DNA from: CAYVRJ01 sp964453645
GTDB lineage: Bacteria > Bacillota > Clostridia > Christensenellales > JAWKQI01
Reading direction: 5' to 3'
Length of the DNA: 64,000 nt
NCBI GenBank assembly: GCA_964453645.1
Contig: CAYVRJ010000009.1
Span: 1 to 64,000, forward strand
Shown here: positions 41,210 to 48,508 of the stretch, one piece after another
Numbering within the stretch: the first letter of the stretch is position 1
Layout: every line of letters starts with the position of its first letter
The notes under the pieces: generated by a model
The model's input: only the letters and a program-made list of their open reading frames with translations
Told to the model about the DNA's origin: nothing
Databases searched by the model: none
Made by a program: the position numbers and the translations under genes

Positions 41210-41238
41210 ATTATACAGTTTCCTCAGCCCTCTGTCAA
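41210..41238 (-). promoter_or_regulatory. Consensus antisense promoter of cassette A
   Basis: On the minus strand TTGACA (41238-41233), exactly 17 nt, TATAAT (41215-41210). It lies across the 3' end of paralogue 2 and points into the cassette. Confidence 0.78.
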
Positions 41239-41715
41239 GACCGCGTCTTCCAAAGTTTCCTCTATTCTTTGTGGAACAGACAGCGTTTCAACGGGTGCAA
41301 CACGTTCAACAGACGATTTTGTCTCGTTGGAACTCTTTTCGTCGTCCTCGTCTCCGCTGATATCCTTGAGGCGACTGTCCTTGGGTTTGTCGCTGTTAAT
41401 GGCGTAGAGTAGAGCACGGGTGTATAAATCGGGGGCATTTTTGATTAGGAACATTTTGTCCTTCATGGAGACTTTCTCCCCCGCAATCATGCGCTGTGCA
41501 ATTTTCACGCACTTTAAATAGTTGTCTGTCTGTTTGGATAATGCGGGAATTTGTTCCAGCTCTTCCACGGCCTGCAAATATTCGTTATATTTATCCGAGG
41601 GCACAAAGGAATCCTGCTCTTTGAGCGGAATCCCTCCCTCATTCTTTGTTTTATCGACGAAACCTTGAATGTATGTCTGTGTGATAGAGTGTACACTGTT
41701 GATCTGTGATATCAT
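41224..41715 (-). CDS. Hypothetical protein, paralogue 2 of the pair around cassette A
   Basis: A 163-residue paralogue of the product at 40326-40826 (shared TQTYIQG, DSFVPS, GEKVSMKDKMFL, APDLYTRALL, DISGDE). The start is ATG 41715, nine bases after GGAGG. An earlier ATG at 41724 abuts that site. The acidic C-terminal tail differs from paralogue 1. Its last codons contain the -35 of the antisense promoter, so its 3' end and cassette A are physically locked together. The function is unknown. Confidence 0.65.
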   Translation of the reverse strand: MISQINSVHSITQTYIQGFVDKTKNEGGIPLKEQDSFVPSDKYNEYLQAVEELEQIPALSKQTDNYLKCVKIAQRMIAGEKVSMKDKMFLIKNAPDLYTRALLYAINSDKPKDSRLKDISGDEDDEKSSNETKSSVERVAPVETLSVPQRIEETLEDAVLTEG

Positions 41716-41771
41716 AACCAACATCCTCCGTTCACTCTCAATATCGAAACATTCTTTTAAAAACTTAGCAA

Positions 41772-42698
41772 TTATTGGTCAGAAGGGGTTAAAATGGACA
41801 ACAGCTTCTGATCCAACTCGTTGGCCGTAATGTGGCCCATGGTGCGCAAGCGGAAGTTCATGGCTGCCACTTCCAAGATGATGGCCAGATTTCGGCCAGG
41901 GCGCACGGGGATGGTCATCTTTGGGATTTTAACGCCCAGTATGGTGATAAACTCTTGGGTAATACCCAAGCGGTCGATGCCCGAAATATCTCCCGGTTCT
42001 AAATAGATGCACAGTTCGATGGACTTTTCCTGCATAACCGAACCCAAACCATAGAGCGTTGCCACGTCGATAATACCCATGCCCCGAATTTCCATCATGT
42101 GGCGGACGATATCGGGGGATTTGCCGATGAGTTCGTTGTCCGCAAGTTTGCGAATCTCCACCACGTCGTCGGCAACCAAGCGGTGTCCACGCTTCACAAG
42201 CTCCAGTGCGGTTTCGGATTTACCAACGCCCGATTCACCCATAATCATCATACCCACGCCGTATACGTCCATAAGCCCACCGTGGCGGGAGATGGAAGGT
42301 GCCAAGGTGTTATCTAAATACTGTGTTGCTTTGTGGGAGAGTTTGGTTGTTGTCAACCCCGACATGAGCACAGGTACGTCGTATTTCTTGGCGTATTCGA
42401 TCATCTCGTCGGGAGGGGTTAAGTTACGCCCGATGATGACGCAGGGAAGGGGATGGGAGAAGAAATAGTCCAAACGCTCGGAACGGATTTCGGGGGGAAG
42501 GTCTTGCAAATAGGTCATCTCCACCATGCCGAAGAGTTGAATCCTCTCCTTTGCAAAGTATTCAAAATAACCCGACATTTGTAATCCGGGACGATTTAAG
42601 TCGCTGGTATCGATCTCCATTTTGTCACGCTTGCCCAGATAGATGATATCTAGTTTTAGCTCCTGTGCAAAGTCGCGAATGGACAGGTTTCTCTTCAT
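41772..42698 (-). CDS. hprK: HPr kinase/phosphorylase
   Basis: Phosphorylates and dephosphorylates HPr at Ser46 and so sets catabolite repression through CcpA. The 308-residue protein has an N-terminal receiver-like domain and a C-terminal kinase with Walker A GESGVGKSE and the hprK signature EIRGMGIIDV region. It starts 3 bases after the HAD-phosphatase stop, forming a two-gene unit. Confidence 0.95.
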   Translation of the reverse strand: MKRNLSIRDFAQELKLDIIYLGKRDKMEIDTSDLNRPGLQMSGYFEYFAKERIQLFGMVEMTYLQDLPPEIRSERLDYFFSHPLPCVIIGRNLTPPDEMIEYAKKYDVPVLMSGLTTTKLSHKATQYLDNTLAPSISRHGGLMDVYGVGMMIMGESGVGKSETALELVKRGHRLVADDVVEIRKLADNELIGKSPDIVRHMMEIRGMGIIDVATLYGLGSVMQEKSIELCIYLEPGDISGIDRLGITQEFITILGVKIPKMTIPVRPGRNLAIILEVAAMNFRLRTMGHITANELDQKLLSILTPSDQ

Positions 42699-42701
42699 GT
42701 A

Positions 42702-43496
42702 CTATGCCTCCAGAATAAATTTTTCCAAAGCCTTGGCAACGCCTAAGTTGTCGTTTGTATCGGTGATGTAATTTGCGTATTCTTTCACGTGGGGTAATGC
42801 GTTCTTAACGCAAATGCCTAGCCCCGCAAGTTTTAGCATTTCAATATCCACTTCGTTGTCCCCGATGGCAATGACCTCTTCCTTTACTATGCCGTAATAG
42901 TTGAGTAAAAATTCAAGAGCTGTGCCCTTGTTGGTGTGAGGCTCAACGATATCCACGTACATGGGGCGGGAGCGGAAAAAGCGCAGGTTCGGAAAGTCCT
43001 GCTGCATTTGCTTTTGAATTTCCACGATTTTATCAGGATCGTCGATGATGAGTGCCTTTGGGGATTCCACGTTGGGGTTTAGTATATAGTTGCGGTCTTC
43101 AATGCCGTTAAACTTCTGATGTTTCGCATAGTGGGCTGAAAAGCGGTTTTCCTTTGCATAGATAAAATCTTCGTTGGTATAGAGCTGAATGTGAATGTCT
43201 CTATCTAGGCAATATTGAACCAACGCATGTGTCGTTTTGGGATCCATGGCGTTGGAGAATAGGTTGGTTCCGTCGTAGTTTGTGATGAGGGCACCTGCAT
43301 AGGTGATGCAGGGGGTAGTCAGGCCCAATTCTTTGATGAATATCCGTGCCGAGCGGATCATACGGCCGGTGGCGATGATGACAGTGACACCTGCGTTCAC
43401 TACCTTTTGGATGGTTTGTTTTGTATAGTCGTCTATTGTTGAGTTGCTAGTAAGAAGCGTGTCGTCTAAGTCGATGGCAACGAGTTTGTAGTTCAT
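42702..43496 (-). CDS. Cof-type HAD phosphatase
   Basis: A 264-residue sugar-phosphatase-like HAD protein with a C2 cap. Motif I is AIDLDDTLL (two Asp), motif II is in IIATGRM, motif III is Lys in TNKGTALEFLL, and motif IV is AIGDNEVDIEML. Family members dephosphorylate sugar phosphates or flavin/pyridoxal phosphates. The exact substrate is unknown. It is transcribed with hprK just downstream. The promoter includes TATAAT about 45 bases upstream. Confidence 0.9.
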   Translation of the reverse strand: MNYKLVAIDLDDTLLTSNSTIDDYTKQTIQKVVNAGVTVIIATGRMIRSARIFIKELGLTTPCITYAGALITNYDGTNLFSNAMDPKTTHALVQYCLDRDIHIQLYTNEDFIYAKENRFSAHYAKHQKFNGIEDRNYILNPNVESPKALIIDDPDKIVEIQKQMQQDFPNLRFFRSRPMYVDIVEPHTNKGTALEFLLNYYGIVKEEVIAIGDNEVDIEMLKLAGLGICVKNALPHVKEYANYITDTNDNLGVAKALEKFILEA

Positions 43497-43589
43497 TGAT
43501 GTCCCCCAAATTCCTCATAGTACATATATATTTATTATACAGTGAATTTAGAAAAAAGCAAAGTATTTTGAAAAATAATTGCGATGTTT

Positions 43590-43770
43590 GTTTAAAATGG
43601 GGCGTTGCCCCAAACCCCACCAAAGGGTATTTTTAAAAAAATACCCTTTGGAAACCCAAAAACTTTTTGACGCAAAAGCATTCGCTTTTGCTAAGGCTTA
43701 TTCTTAATTATCCCCTTAGCAAAACGATCGCTTTGCGATAACGGGTGCAGGGACTAGTAGTCCCCCTAAT
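43590..43770. repeat. Palindromic mosaic element R4
   Basis: Contains GGGGCgttGCCCC and CCAAAGGGTATTTTT with its complement (inverted relative to R7). GCAAAAGC...GCTTTTGC, GCAAAacgatcGCTTTGC and GGGACtagtaGTCCC follow. It lies between the 3' end of fetB and the start of the HAD gene. Confidence 0.75.
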
Positions 43771-43777
43771 AAATTAC

Positions 43778-44560
43778 CTACTTAAACACTTCATTCTTTA
43801 GCATGTGGTAGTCGTCAAACGCAATGCGGCTCATAAACCAAATGGACAACAGCGCCGTGGCATACTGCACAGCAAAAATAACAACTAAAATCGCAAACTG
43901 ATACAAAATTGCCGTGGCAGGATTCGCCCCACCAAGAATCTGCCCCGTGGTCATACCCGGCAAAGCAACAATCCCCGTTGCAGCCATGGACGCAATAATG
44001 GGGCTCAACGCCTTCTTTATGCCCTCCTTAACAAACCCGCTTAGTGCCTCCGCCTTGGTCGCCCCATAACACAGTGCGTTTTTATACTGCACCTCCCGCT
44101 TCTTCACTTGGGTCAGCACATACTCACAGCTAAGAATCACACTCTTTAAACTGTTGCCCAGCACCATACCCCCAATGGTTATTAAATATCGTGCCGTAAA
44201 CACGTTATCGAGGGCGAGAATTAATCCGTTAAAATAGAGGAGCAGCAGGGACACCGGCAGCAGCAGGGATATAAAAATAGCGGCGAAGGTGGGTCGAATC
44301 CTAAACTTTGCCCCCGATATCACACTAAAGGTGGTGATTGCGATCATGAGCAGGATATACCCAATATTTAAAAATACGTTGTCGTAGTAAAACAGTACGT
44401 TTAAATAAAACACAGCCAGTGCGAGCTGCACCCCCATGCGCAGCACCGAAATGATAGTCTGTTTGTTTAAACCAAGCTTTAATTTATGGTTGGCAAAGAG
44501 GATGGGCAGTATGAGCAGCAGACAAAACAGCACCCCCCAAAGGGTTATTTCCTGACTCAT
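43778..44560 (-). CDS. fetB: ABC transporter permease of the FetB/YbbM (UPF0014) family
   Basis: A 260-residue membrane protein with about seven spans. Family signatures include the IGGMVLGNSLKSV region, GATKAEALSGFVKEGIKKAL and ALPGMTTGQILGGANP. In E. coli, FetAB exports iron and protects against peroxide. The same role here is likely but not proven. Its ribosome binding site GGGAG is provided by the intercistronic linker repeat that joins it to fetA. Confidence 0.9.
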   Translation of the reverse strand: MSQEITLWGVLFCLLLILPILFANHKLKLGLNKQTIISVLRMGVQLALAVFYLNVLFYYDNVFLNIGYILLMIAITTFSVISGAKFRIRPTFAAIFISLLLPVSLLLLYFNGLILALDNVFTARYLITIGGMVLGNSLKSVILSCEYVLTQVKKREVQYKNALCYGATKAEALSGFVKEGIKKALSPIIASMAATGIVALPGMTTGQILGGANPATAILYQFAILVVIFAVQYATALLSIWFMSRIAFDDYHMLKNEVFK

Positions 44561-44564
44561 AAAA

Positions 44565-44618
44565 AACTCCCTTCCACCGTTTCACTCGTGGTACAAATAG
44601 TTATTAAAGAATCTTTCA
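44565..44618 (-). repeat. Intercistronic linker repeat, copy 3 (fetA-fetB)
   Basis: Read on the minus strand, it starts at the fetA stop with AAAGATTCTTTA, continues ATAACTATTTGT, forms a CCAC...GTGG hairpin around AGTGAAAC, and ends in GGGAG just before the fetB ATG. It aligns along its full length with the dnaN-recF copy. The hairpin bases differ in a compensated way (CCGC/GCGG there). Confidence 0.7.
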
Positions 44619-45206
44619 AACGAAAGTAACCTCCCTGTAGTTAAATCCCTCCTCGTGGGAAATGATCAGCACCGTTGCAGACAGTTGGTCAATCATGGAA
44701 ATCACCGTTTCACGTGAAACACTGTCTAAGTTGGCAAGGGGTTCGTCCAACAAATAGAGTGGGTTGTTTAAGGTGCATGCGAGTGCGAGGGACAACCTGC
44801 ACCGCTCCCCCGCACTCAAACTTCCAAGGGTTTTATTAGATAGCTCCAACTTAAGCTTTTCCGCCCATTCATAAAACACAGTATTCTCTTTTTTGGCGTT
44901 GGCAGCATAGTTTAAAATTTCGTGCACATACTCTTGTGCCGGTATATCTGTTGCGGGAAGTTCCCCGGCATAGGAGATTTTCTTTCGAACGTCGTATACT
45001 GTTTTTGGAGACAGGTGTATTCCGTCCACCCAAATCTCTCCCTTATCGGGTTTCACAATACCCATGATGGAGCGAAAGAGGGTTGTCTTTCCCCTGCCCG
45101 AGGGTGCACGGAGCACAACTTTTTCTCCTTTATCTAGGTTTAAAGAAAAGTCTTGAAACAGGACTTTTTCTCCATATGATTTACTCAAGTTTTTTATTTT
45201 TAACAC
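44616..45206 (-). CDS. fetA: ABC transporter ATP-binding protein, FetA-like
   Basis: A 196-residue ATPase. Walker A is APSGRGKTT, signature LSAGERCRLSLA, Walker B LYLLDEPLANLD, and switch LIISHEE. It partners the permease downstream. The start is GTG 45206 after GAGGTG. A TATAAT about 22 bases upstream suggests a promoter diverging from hpf. The coding region contains a nearly perfect parS site (44706-44721). Confidence 0.9.
   Translation of the reverse strand: MLKIKNLSKSYGEKVLFQDFSLNLDKGEKVVLRAPSGRGKTTLFRSIMGIVKPDKGEIWVDGIHLSPKTVYDVRKKISYAGELPATDIPAQEYVHEILNYAANAKKENTVFYEWAEKLKLELSNKTLGSLSAGERCRLSLALACTLNNPLYLLDEPLANLDSVSRETVISMIDQLSATVLIISHEEGFNYREVTFV
44706..44721. other. parS-like site inside fetA (15 of 16)
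   Basis: CGTTTCACGTGAAACA differs from the Bacillus consensus TGTTTCACGTGAAACA only in the first base. The palindromic core is intact. It is a ParB/Spo0J loading site by sequence. Confidence 0.7.
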
Positions 45207-45250
45207 GTCGTCACCTCTTCTGTATTATAACACAGGAGCAATAATTGATG

Positions 45251-45279
45251 TTGATTTTTTGGCAGATTGGGTCTATACT
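45251..45279 (+). promoter_or_regulatory. Promoter of hpf
   Basis: TTGATT (45251-45256), 17 nt, TATACT (45274-45279), 37 bases before the ATG at 45317. Confidence 0.7.
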
Positions 45280-45316
45280 ATCAGTAGGTAAAATTTATAT
45301 AAAGGAGGACTTTCCA

Positions 45317-45847
45317 ATGCGTATTTTGATTAACGCAAAGAATATGGAGGTATCCGATTATCTGCGGGACGTGGTTGAGAAGAAAGTCGGCAAACTTGCC
45401 CGCTATTTCCAGAGCGGCACCGATGCACACGTCAACATGTCGATCCAAAAGAGCAGGCACATCGTGGAGGTAACCATTCCTTTCGACGGCATTGTCATGC
45501 GGGCGGAAGAGGCCACCGGGGATATGTATGCATCCATCGACGGAGCGCTCAAAAAGCTGGAGAGGCAGATTCGCAAACACCGAACCAAGATTGAACGACG
45601 GCTGCACACCGATGCCTTTGTAGGTGCACCGGTATACGAAGATGACGGCGATGCATTTGAAGATTTAGAGCTGATGCGCACCAAGAAGTATACGGTTAAA
45701 CCCATGTCTGTTGAAGAGGCGATTATGCAGCTTGAGATGCTCCACCACTCCTTTTTCGTATTTGTTAATTCCGAGACCAATCAAGTAAACGTCATATATA
45801 CCCGCCACGGCGGGGGCATCGGCTTGTTAGAGCCGGACTATTCTTAA
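45317..45847 (+). CDS. hpf: Ribosome hibernation promoting factor, long form
   Basis: Joins two 70S ribosomes into inactive 100S dimers in stationary phase. At 176 residues this is the long form. The N-terminal beta-alpha domain (1-105; MRILINAKNMEVSDYLRDVVEKK) binds the decoding site. The C-terminal domain (about 120-176; KKYTVKPMSVEEAIMQLEML) makes the ribosome-ribosome contact. The start is ATG 45317 after AAAGGAGG. It converges on recF, with mosaic element R5 between them. Confidence 0.93.
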   Translation: MRILINAKNMEVSDYLRDVVEKKVGKLARYFQSGTDAHVNMSIQKSRHIVEVTIPFDGIVMRAEEATGDMYASIDGALKKLERQIRKHRTKIERRLHTDAFVGAPVYEDDGDAFEDLELMRTKKYTVKPMSVEEAIMQLEMLHHSFFVFVNSETNQVNVIYTRHGGGIGLLEPDYS

Positions 45848-45849
45848 GA

Positions 45850-46050
45850 GTTTATTCGGGGGCTTCTCGCCCCCGTACCCCTCGGCAGGGGCATTACCCC
45901 TGCACCCATTACCGCAAAGCTATCGCTTTGCTAAAGTGTTGATATAAAATACACCTTAGTAAAAGCGATAGCTTTTGCTATAAGAGGGGTTCAAGGGGGA
46001 ATCATTCCCCCTTGCGGGGTTTGGGGCTTAAGCCCCATAATAACCCCCCC
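45850..46050. repeat. Palindromic mosaic element R5
   Basis: Contains GGGGGCttctcGCCCCC, GCAGGGGcattaCCCCTGC, GCAAAGCtatcGCTTTGC, AAAAGCgatAGCTTTT, GGGGGAatcaTTCCCCC and GGGGCttaaGCCCC. It lies between convergent hpf and recF. Confidence 0.75.
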
Positions 46051-46051
46051 T

Positions 46052-47131
46052 TCATAATACGATCTTCCCATTTTTTATTGTAATGACGTTTGGTTGGCTA
46101 AAGCAGGAGAAATCCTCCTGTGCCGTGGTGATGATCAGCTGGTTGTTTGAAAAACAATCGATCAACCCCCTCTGCCTGCTCAAATCCAACTCGCTAAACA
46201 CGTCGTCTAACAAAATAAGCGGTACCTTCTTGGCAAACTTCTCCACCAACGCCGATACACCAAGCTTCAGCGCAGCAATCAACGTCCGCTGCTGCCCCTG
46301 AGAAGCATAAAACTTGGCATCCCGCTCATCAATGGTTACAATAAAATCCTCCCGATGGGTGCCGTACAGCGTGGTTCGCATCTCACATTCACTCACAAAA
46401 TTTTGCTGATACTTTGCAAACAACTTCTCCGCCACATCTTCCTCCTCACAACAGGGCTTGTAGCGAATATAAATACGCTCCTTTGTGTTGGATATGTGCT
46501 GATAAATATCTGTGAGTGTGTTGTTCAGCTCCCCAATAAATATCCTCCTTCGGCGCACGATTCGGTTGGCGTATAGGGCGAGCTCTCGGTTATAAACCTC
46601 CACAAGAGAGACAATTTCCTCTCTTTGGCGGTTGCAGCGCAACAACACATTCTTTTGCTGCAAATTTTTATTGTAGGTGAGCAGATCAAAGTAATAAGAC
46701 GTTTTAATCTTGCTGATTTCAATATCTAAAAATCGTCTGCGGAGCTGGGGTGAATCCTTGAGCAGACGAAGGTCGTCGGGCGAAAAGACCACGCACTGAA
46801 CGTGGCCTAAAATATCCGATAACTTTTTAATGGGCTTGTGGTCGATCTTAATGGACTTTGCCTTTTTTTCGATCAACCCTTCAAACTCCAGGGGGATGTC
46901 CCCCTCCTGGTAGGTGGCTTTTAAGTAGGCGTACTCCTGATCGTGACAAATCAGCTCGCTGTCCCTGCAACCCCGAAAGGACTTACCCGTGGACATAAAG
47001 GCAACTCCCTCCAACAGGTTGGTCTTTCCCTGGGCGTTGGCTCCGCAAATCACGTTGACACCCTTGGAAAAGGGCACCTCTTCCTCCAAAATATTTCGGA
47101 AATTGCGCAGGCGAAGCTTGGTGATGATCAT
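46052..47131 (-). CDS. recF: DNA replication and repair protein RecF
   Basis: An SMC-like ATPase that loads RecA at gapped DNA with RecO and RecR. The 359-residue protein has Walker A CGANAQGKTNLLEG, the signature region FYASQGQQRTLI, and Walker B ILLDDVFSELD. It starts 59 bases after dnaN, with the intercistronic linker repeat in between supplying GGAATGGAA. The usual yaaA gene between dnaN and recF is missing. Confidence 0.95.
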   Translation of the reverse strand: MIITKLRLRNFRNILEEEVPFSKGVNVICGANAQGKTNLLEGVAFMSTGKSFRGCRDSELICHDQEYAYLKATYQEGDIPLEFEGLIEKKAKSIKIDHKPIKKLSDILGHVQCVVFSPDDLRLLKDSPQLRRRFLDIEISKIKTSYYFDLLTYNKNLQQKNVLLRCNRQREEIVSLVEVYNRELALYANRIVRRRRIFIGELNNTLTDIYQHISNTKERIYIRYKPCCEEEDVAEKLFAKYQQNFVSECEMRTTLYGTHREDFIVTIDERDAKFYASQGQQRTLIAALKLGVSALVEKFAKKVPLILLDDVFSELDLSRQRGLIDCFSNNQLIITTAQEDFSCFSQPNVITIKNGKIVL

Positions 47132-47134
47132 GTT

Positions 47135-47190
47135 TTATTCCATTCCGCCGCTTCACTTGCGGCACAAATAATCAGTAAAGAATCTTTAGA
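47135..47190 (-). repeat. Intercistronic linker repeat, copy 4 (dnaN-recF)
   Basis: Minus strand: AAAGATTCTTTACTGATTAT, TTTGTGCCGC, AGTGAAGCGGCGG and AATGGAA, ending just before the recF ATG. The CCGC/GCGG stem replaces the CCAC/GTGG stem of copy 3. Confidence 0.7.
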
Positions 47191-48288
47191 CTAACCCCTC
47201 AGTTGCACGGGCAGCACAATATATTCATAGGTGTTGTCCTCCCGATAAATGCGGGCAGGGCTGACGGATGTGGTGAGTTCCACGGTGACCTCTTCCTCTT
47301 CGATGCTTTTAAACACTTCCAACAAGTACTTGGCGTTAAAGGCGATGGTAATTTCCTTACCCTCCATGTAGATGTCCAACACCTCGTCGGCATTACCCAC
47401 TTCGGAGTTGGAGCTAATGGCCATGACGTTGTCTTTAGCTGAAAACTTAATTAAGTTATTGGTCTCGTCCTTGGTGATGACCGAAGCACGCTCGATGGCC
47501 TCCTTAAATGCAGGGGCGTTGAGAATGAGTTTGGTGGTGGCCGCAACGGGGATGATGCTCTTGTATTTAACATAACTTCCCTCGATCAACTGGGTGAAGA
47601 GCTGCCCACGTTCGGTTTTAAAGAGTACCGAGTTTTTGTTGAAGTAGATTTCCAACATGTCATCGGTATCGTCTAAAATTTTAATCAGCTCCTTGAGGGA
47701 TTTTGAGGGGATGACCACTTCGTCCTCCTCAAAGGATGAATCTAAGTTCACTGTGCGCATGGCCATGCGATAGCCGTCTAACGCTACCACGTTGAGCACT
47801 CGTCCCTCCAACTGAAACAATACACCCGTTAAAATGGGTTTGTCGTCGAAGGTGCCGCAGGCAAAGATGACTTGGTTGATGGTTTTGCGAATAACTCCCT
47901 CTTGGACGTATACCGGTTCCACGGGAGAAATTTCGGGAAAGGGCGGAAACTCTCCGCCAATGAGCCGAAGGGTGGACTTAGCCTTGCCGCATAAAATGCG
48001 AAGGGTGCTGTCGTCCGTTGTAATTTCAATTTCCCCGTCGGGATATTTATTAATAATCTCCAAAAACAACCGGCAGTTCACGGCAATTTCTCCGTGGGCG
48101 GTTACATTGGCGGGTATGGTTGTTTTAATAGCTAAAGTACCGCTGCTGCCCATCACCTCCAAGGTGCCGTTAGACGTGGTGGTGAGTATGGCGCACTCGA
48201 ACATAGGGTTCACCGACTTAGGGGAGATGGCGTGAGAGACTGTGGTGGCAGCCCGCTGGAGCTCTTTTTTTTCGCAGGTAAGTTTCAT
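47191..48288 (-). CDS. dnaN: DNA polymerase III beta subunit (sliding clamp)
   Basis: A ring-shaped processivity clamp, 365 residues. The three-domain pattern is clear: MKLTCEKKELQRAATTVSHA at the start, LNVVALDGYRMAMR in the middle, and the C-terminal EYIVLPVQLRG. It is followed by recF. dnaA, the normal upstream neighbour, is absent. Instead there is a 220-base AT-rich region with DnaA-box-like sequences, then dnaB. Confidence 0.96.
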   Translation of the reverse strand: MKLTCEKKELQRAATTVSHAISPKSVNPMFECAILTTTSNGTLEVMGSSGTLAIKTTIPANVTAHGEIAVNCRLFLEIINKYPDGEIEITTDDSTLRILCGKAKSTLRLIGGEFPPFPEISPVEPVYVQEGVIRKTINQVIFACGTFDDKPILTGVLFQLEGRVLNVVALDGYRMAMRTVNLDSSFEEDEVVIPSKSLKELIKILDDTDDMLEIYFNKNSVLFKTERGQLFTQLIEGSYVKYKSIIPVAATTKLILNAPAFKEAIERASVITKDETNNLIKFSAKDNVMAISSNSEVGNADEVLDIYMEGKEITIAFNAKYLLEVFKSIEEEEVTVELTTSVSPARIYREDNTYEYIVLPVQLRG

Positions 48289-48343
48289 CGTTTTTTGTTC
48301 CTTATATTTTTATTAATAATTAGGCAGTAGCAGTAGTAGGGGG

Positions 48344-48486
48344 TGTTGATAATGTTGATAAGTGGTCTTTTGCCCAAAATACAGCCACTTTAACCCCATG
48401 GATCAAAAGAATAACCTGTTGATTGTGTGTGTATACTTCTGAATGAATTCTTTTCGCTCAACTGCGGGTGTAAGTGTTTATACACA
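48344..48486. other. Cluster of DnaA-box-like 9-mers upstream of dnaN
   Basis: Two abutting TGTTGATAA (48344-48352 and 48353-48361) are 8/9 matches to the DnaA box on the minus strand. TTATACACA (48478-48486) is an 8/9 match on the plus strand, and AAATCCACA (48488-48496) is 7/9. They lie in the AT-rich dnaB-dnaN gap. They could control dnaN or be part of an origin. A full origin is not claimed. Confidence 0.45.
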
Positions 48487-48508
48487 CAAATCCACAGCAT
48501 TTTAAGAC

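Noticed and set aside
48289..48508. Calling this gap the chromosomal origin
   Set aside because: DnaA-box-like 9-mers are present, but dnaA is absent and genes on both sides point the same way. The evidence is too thin.
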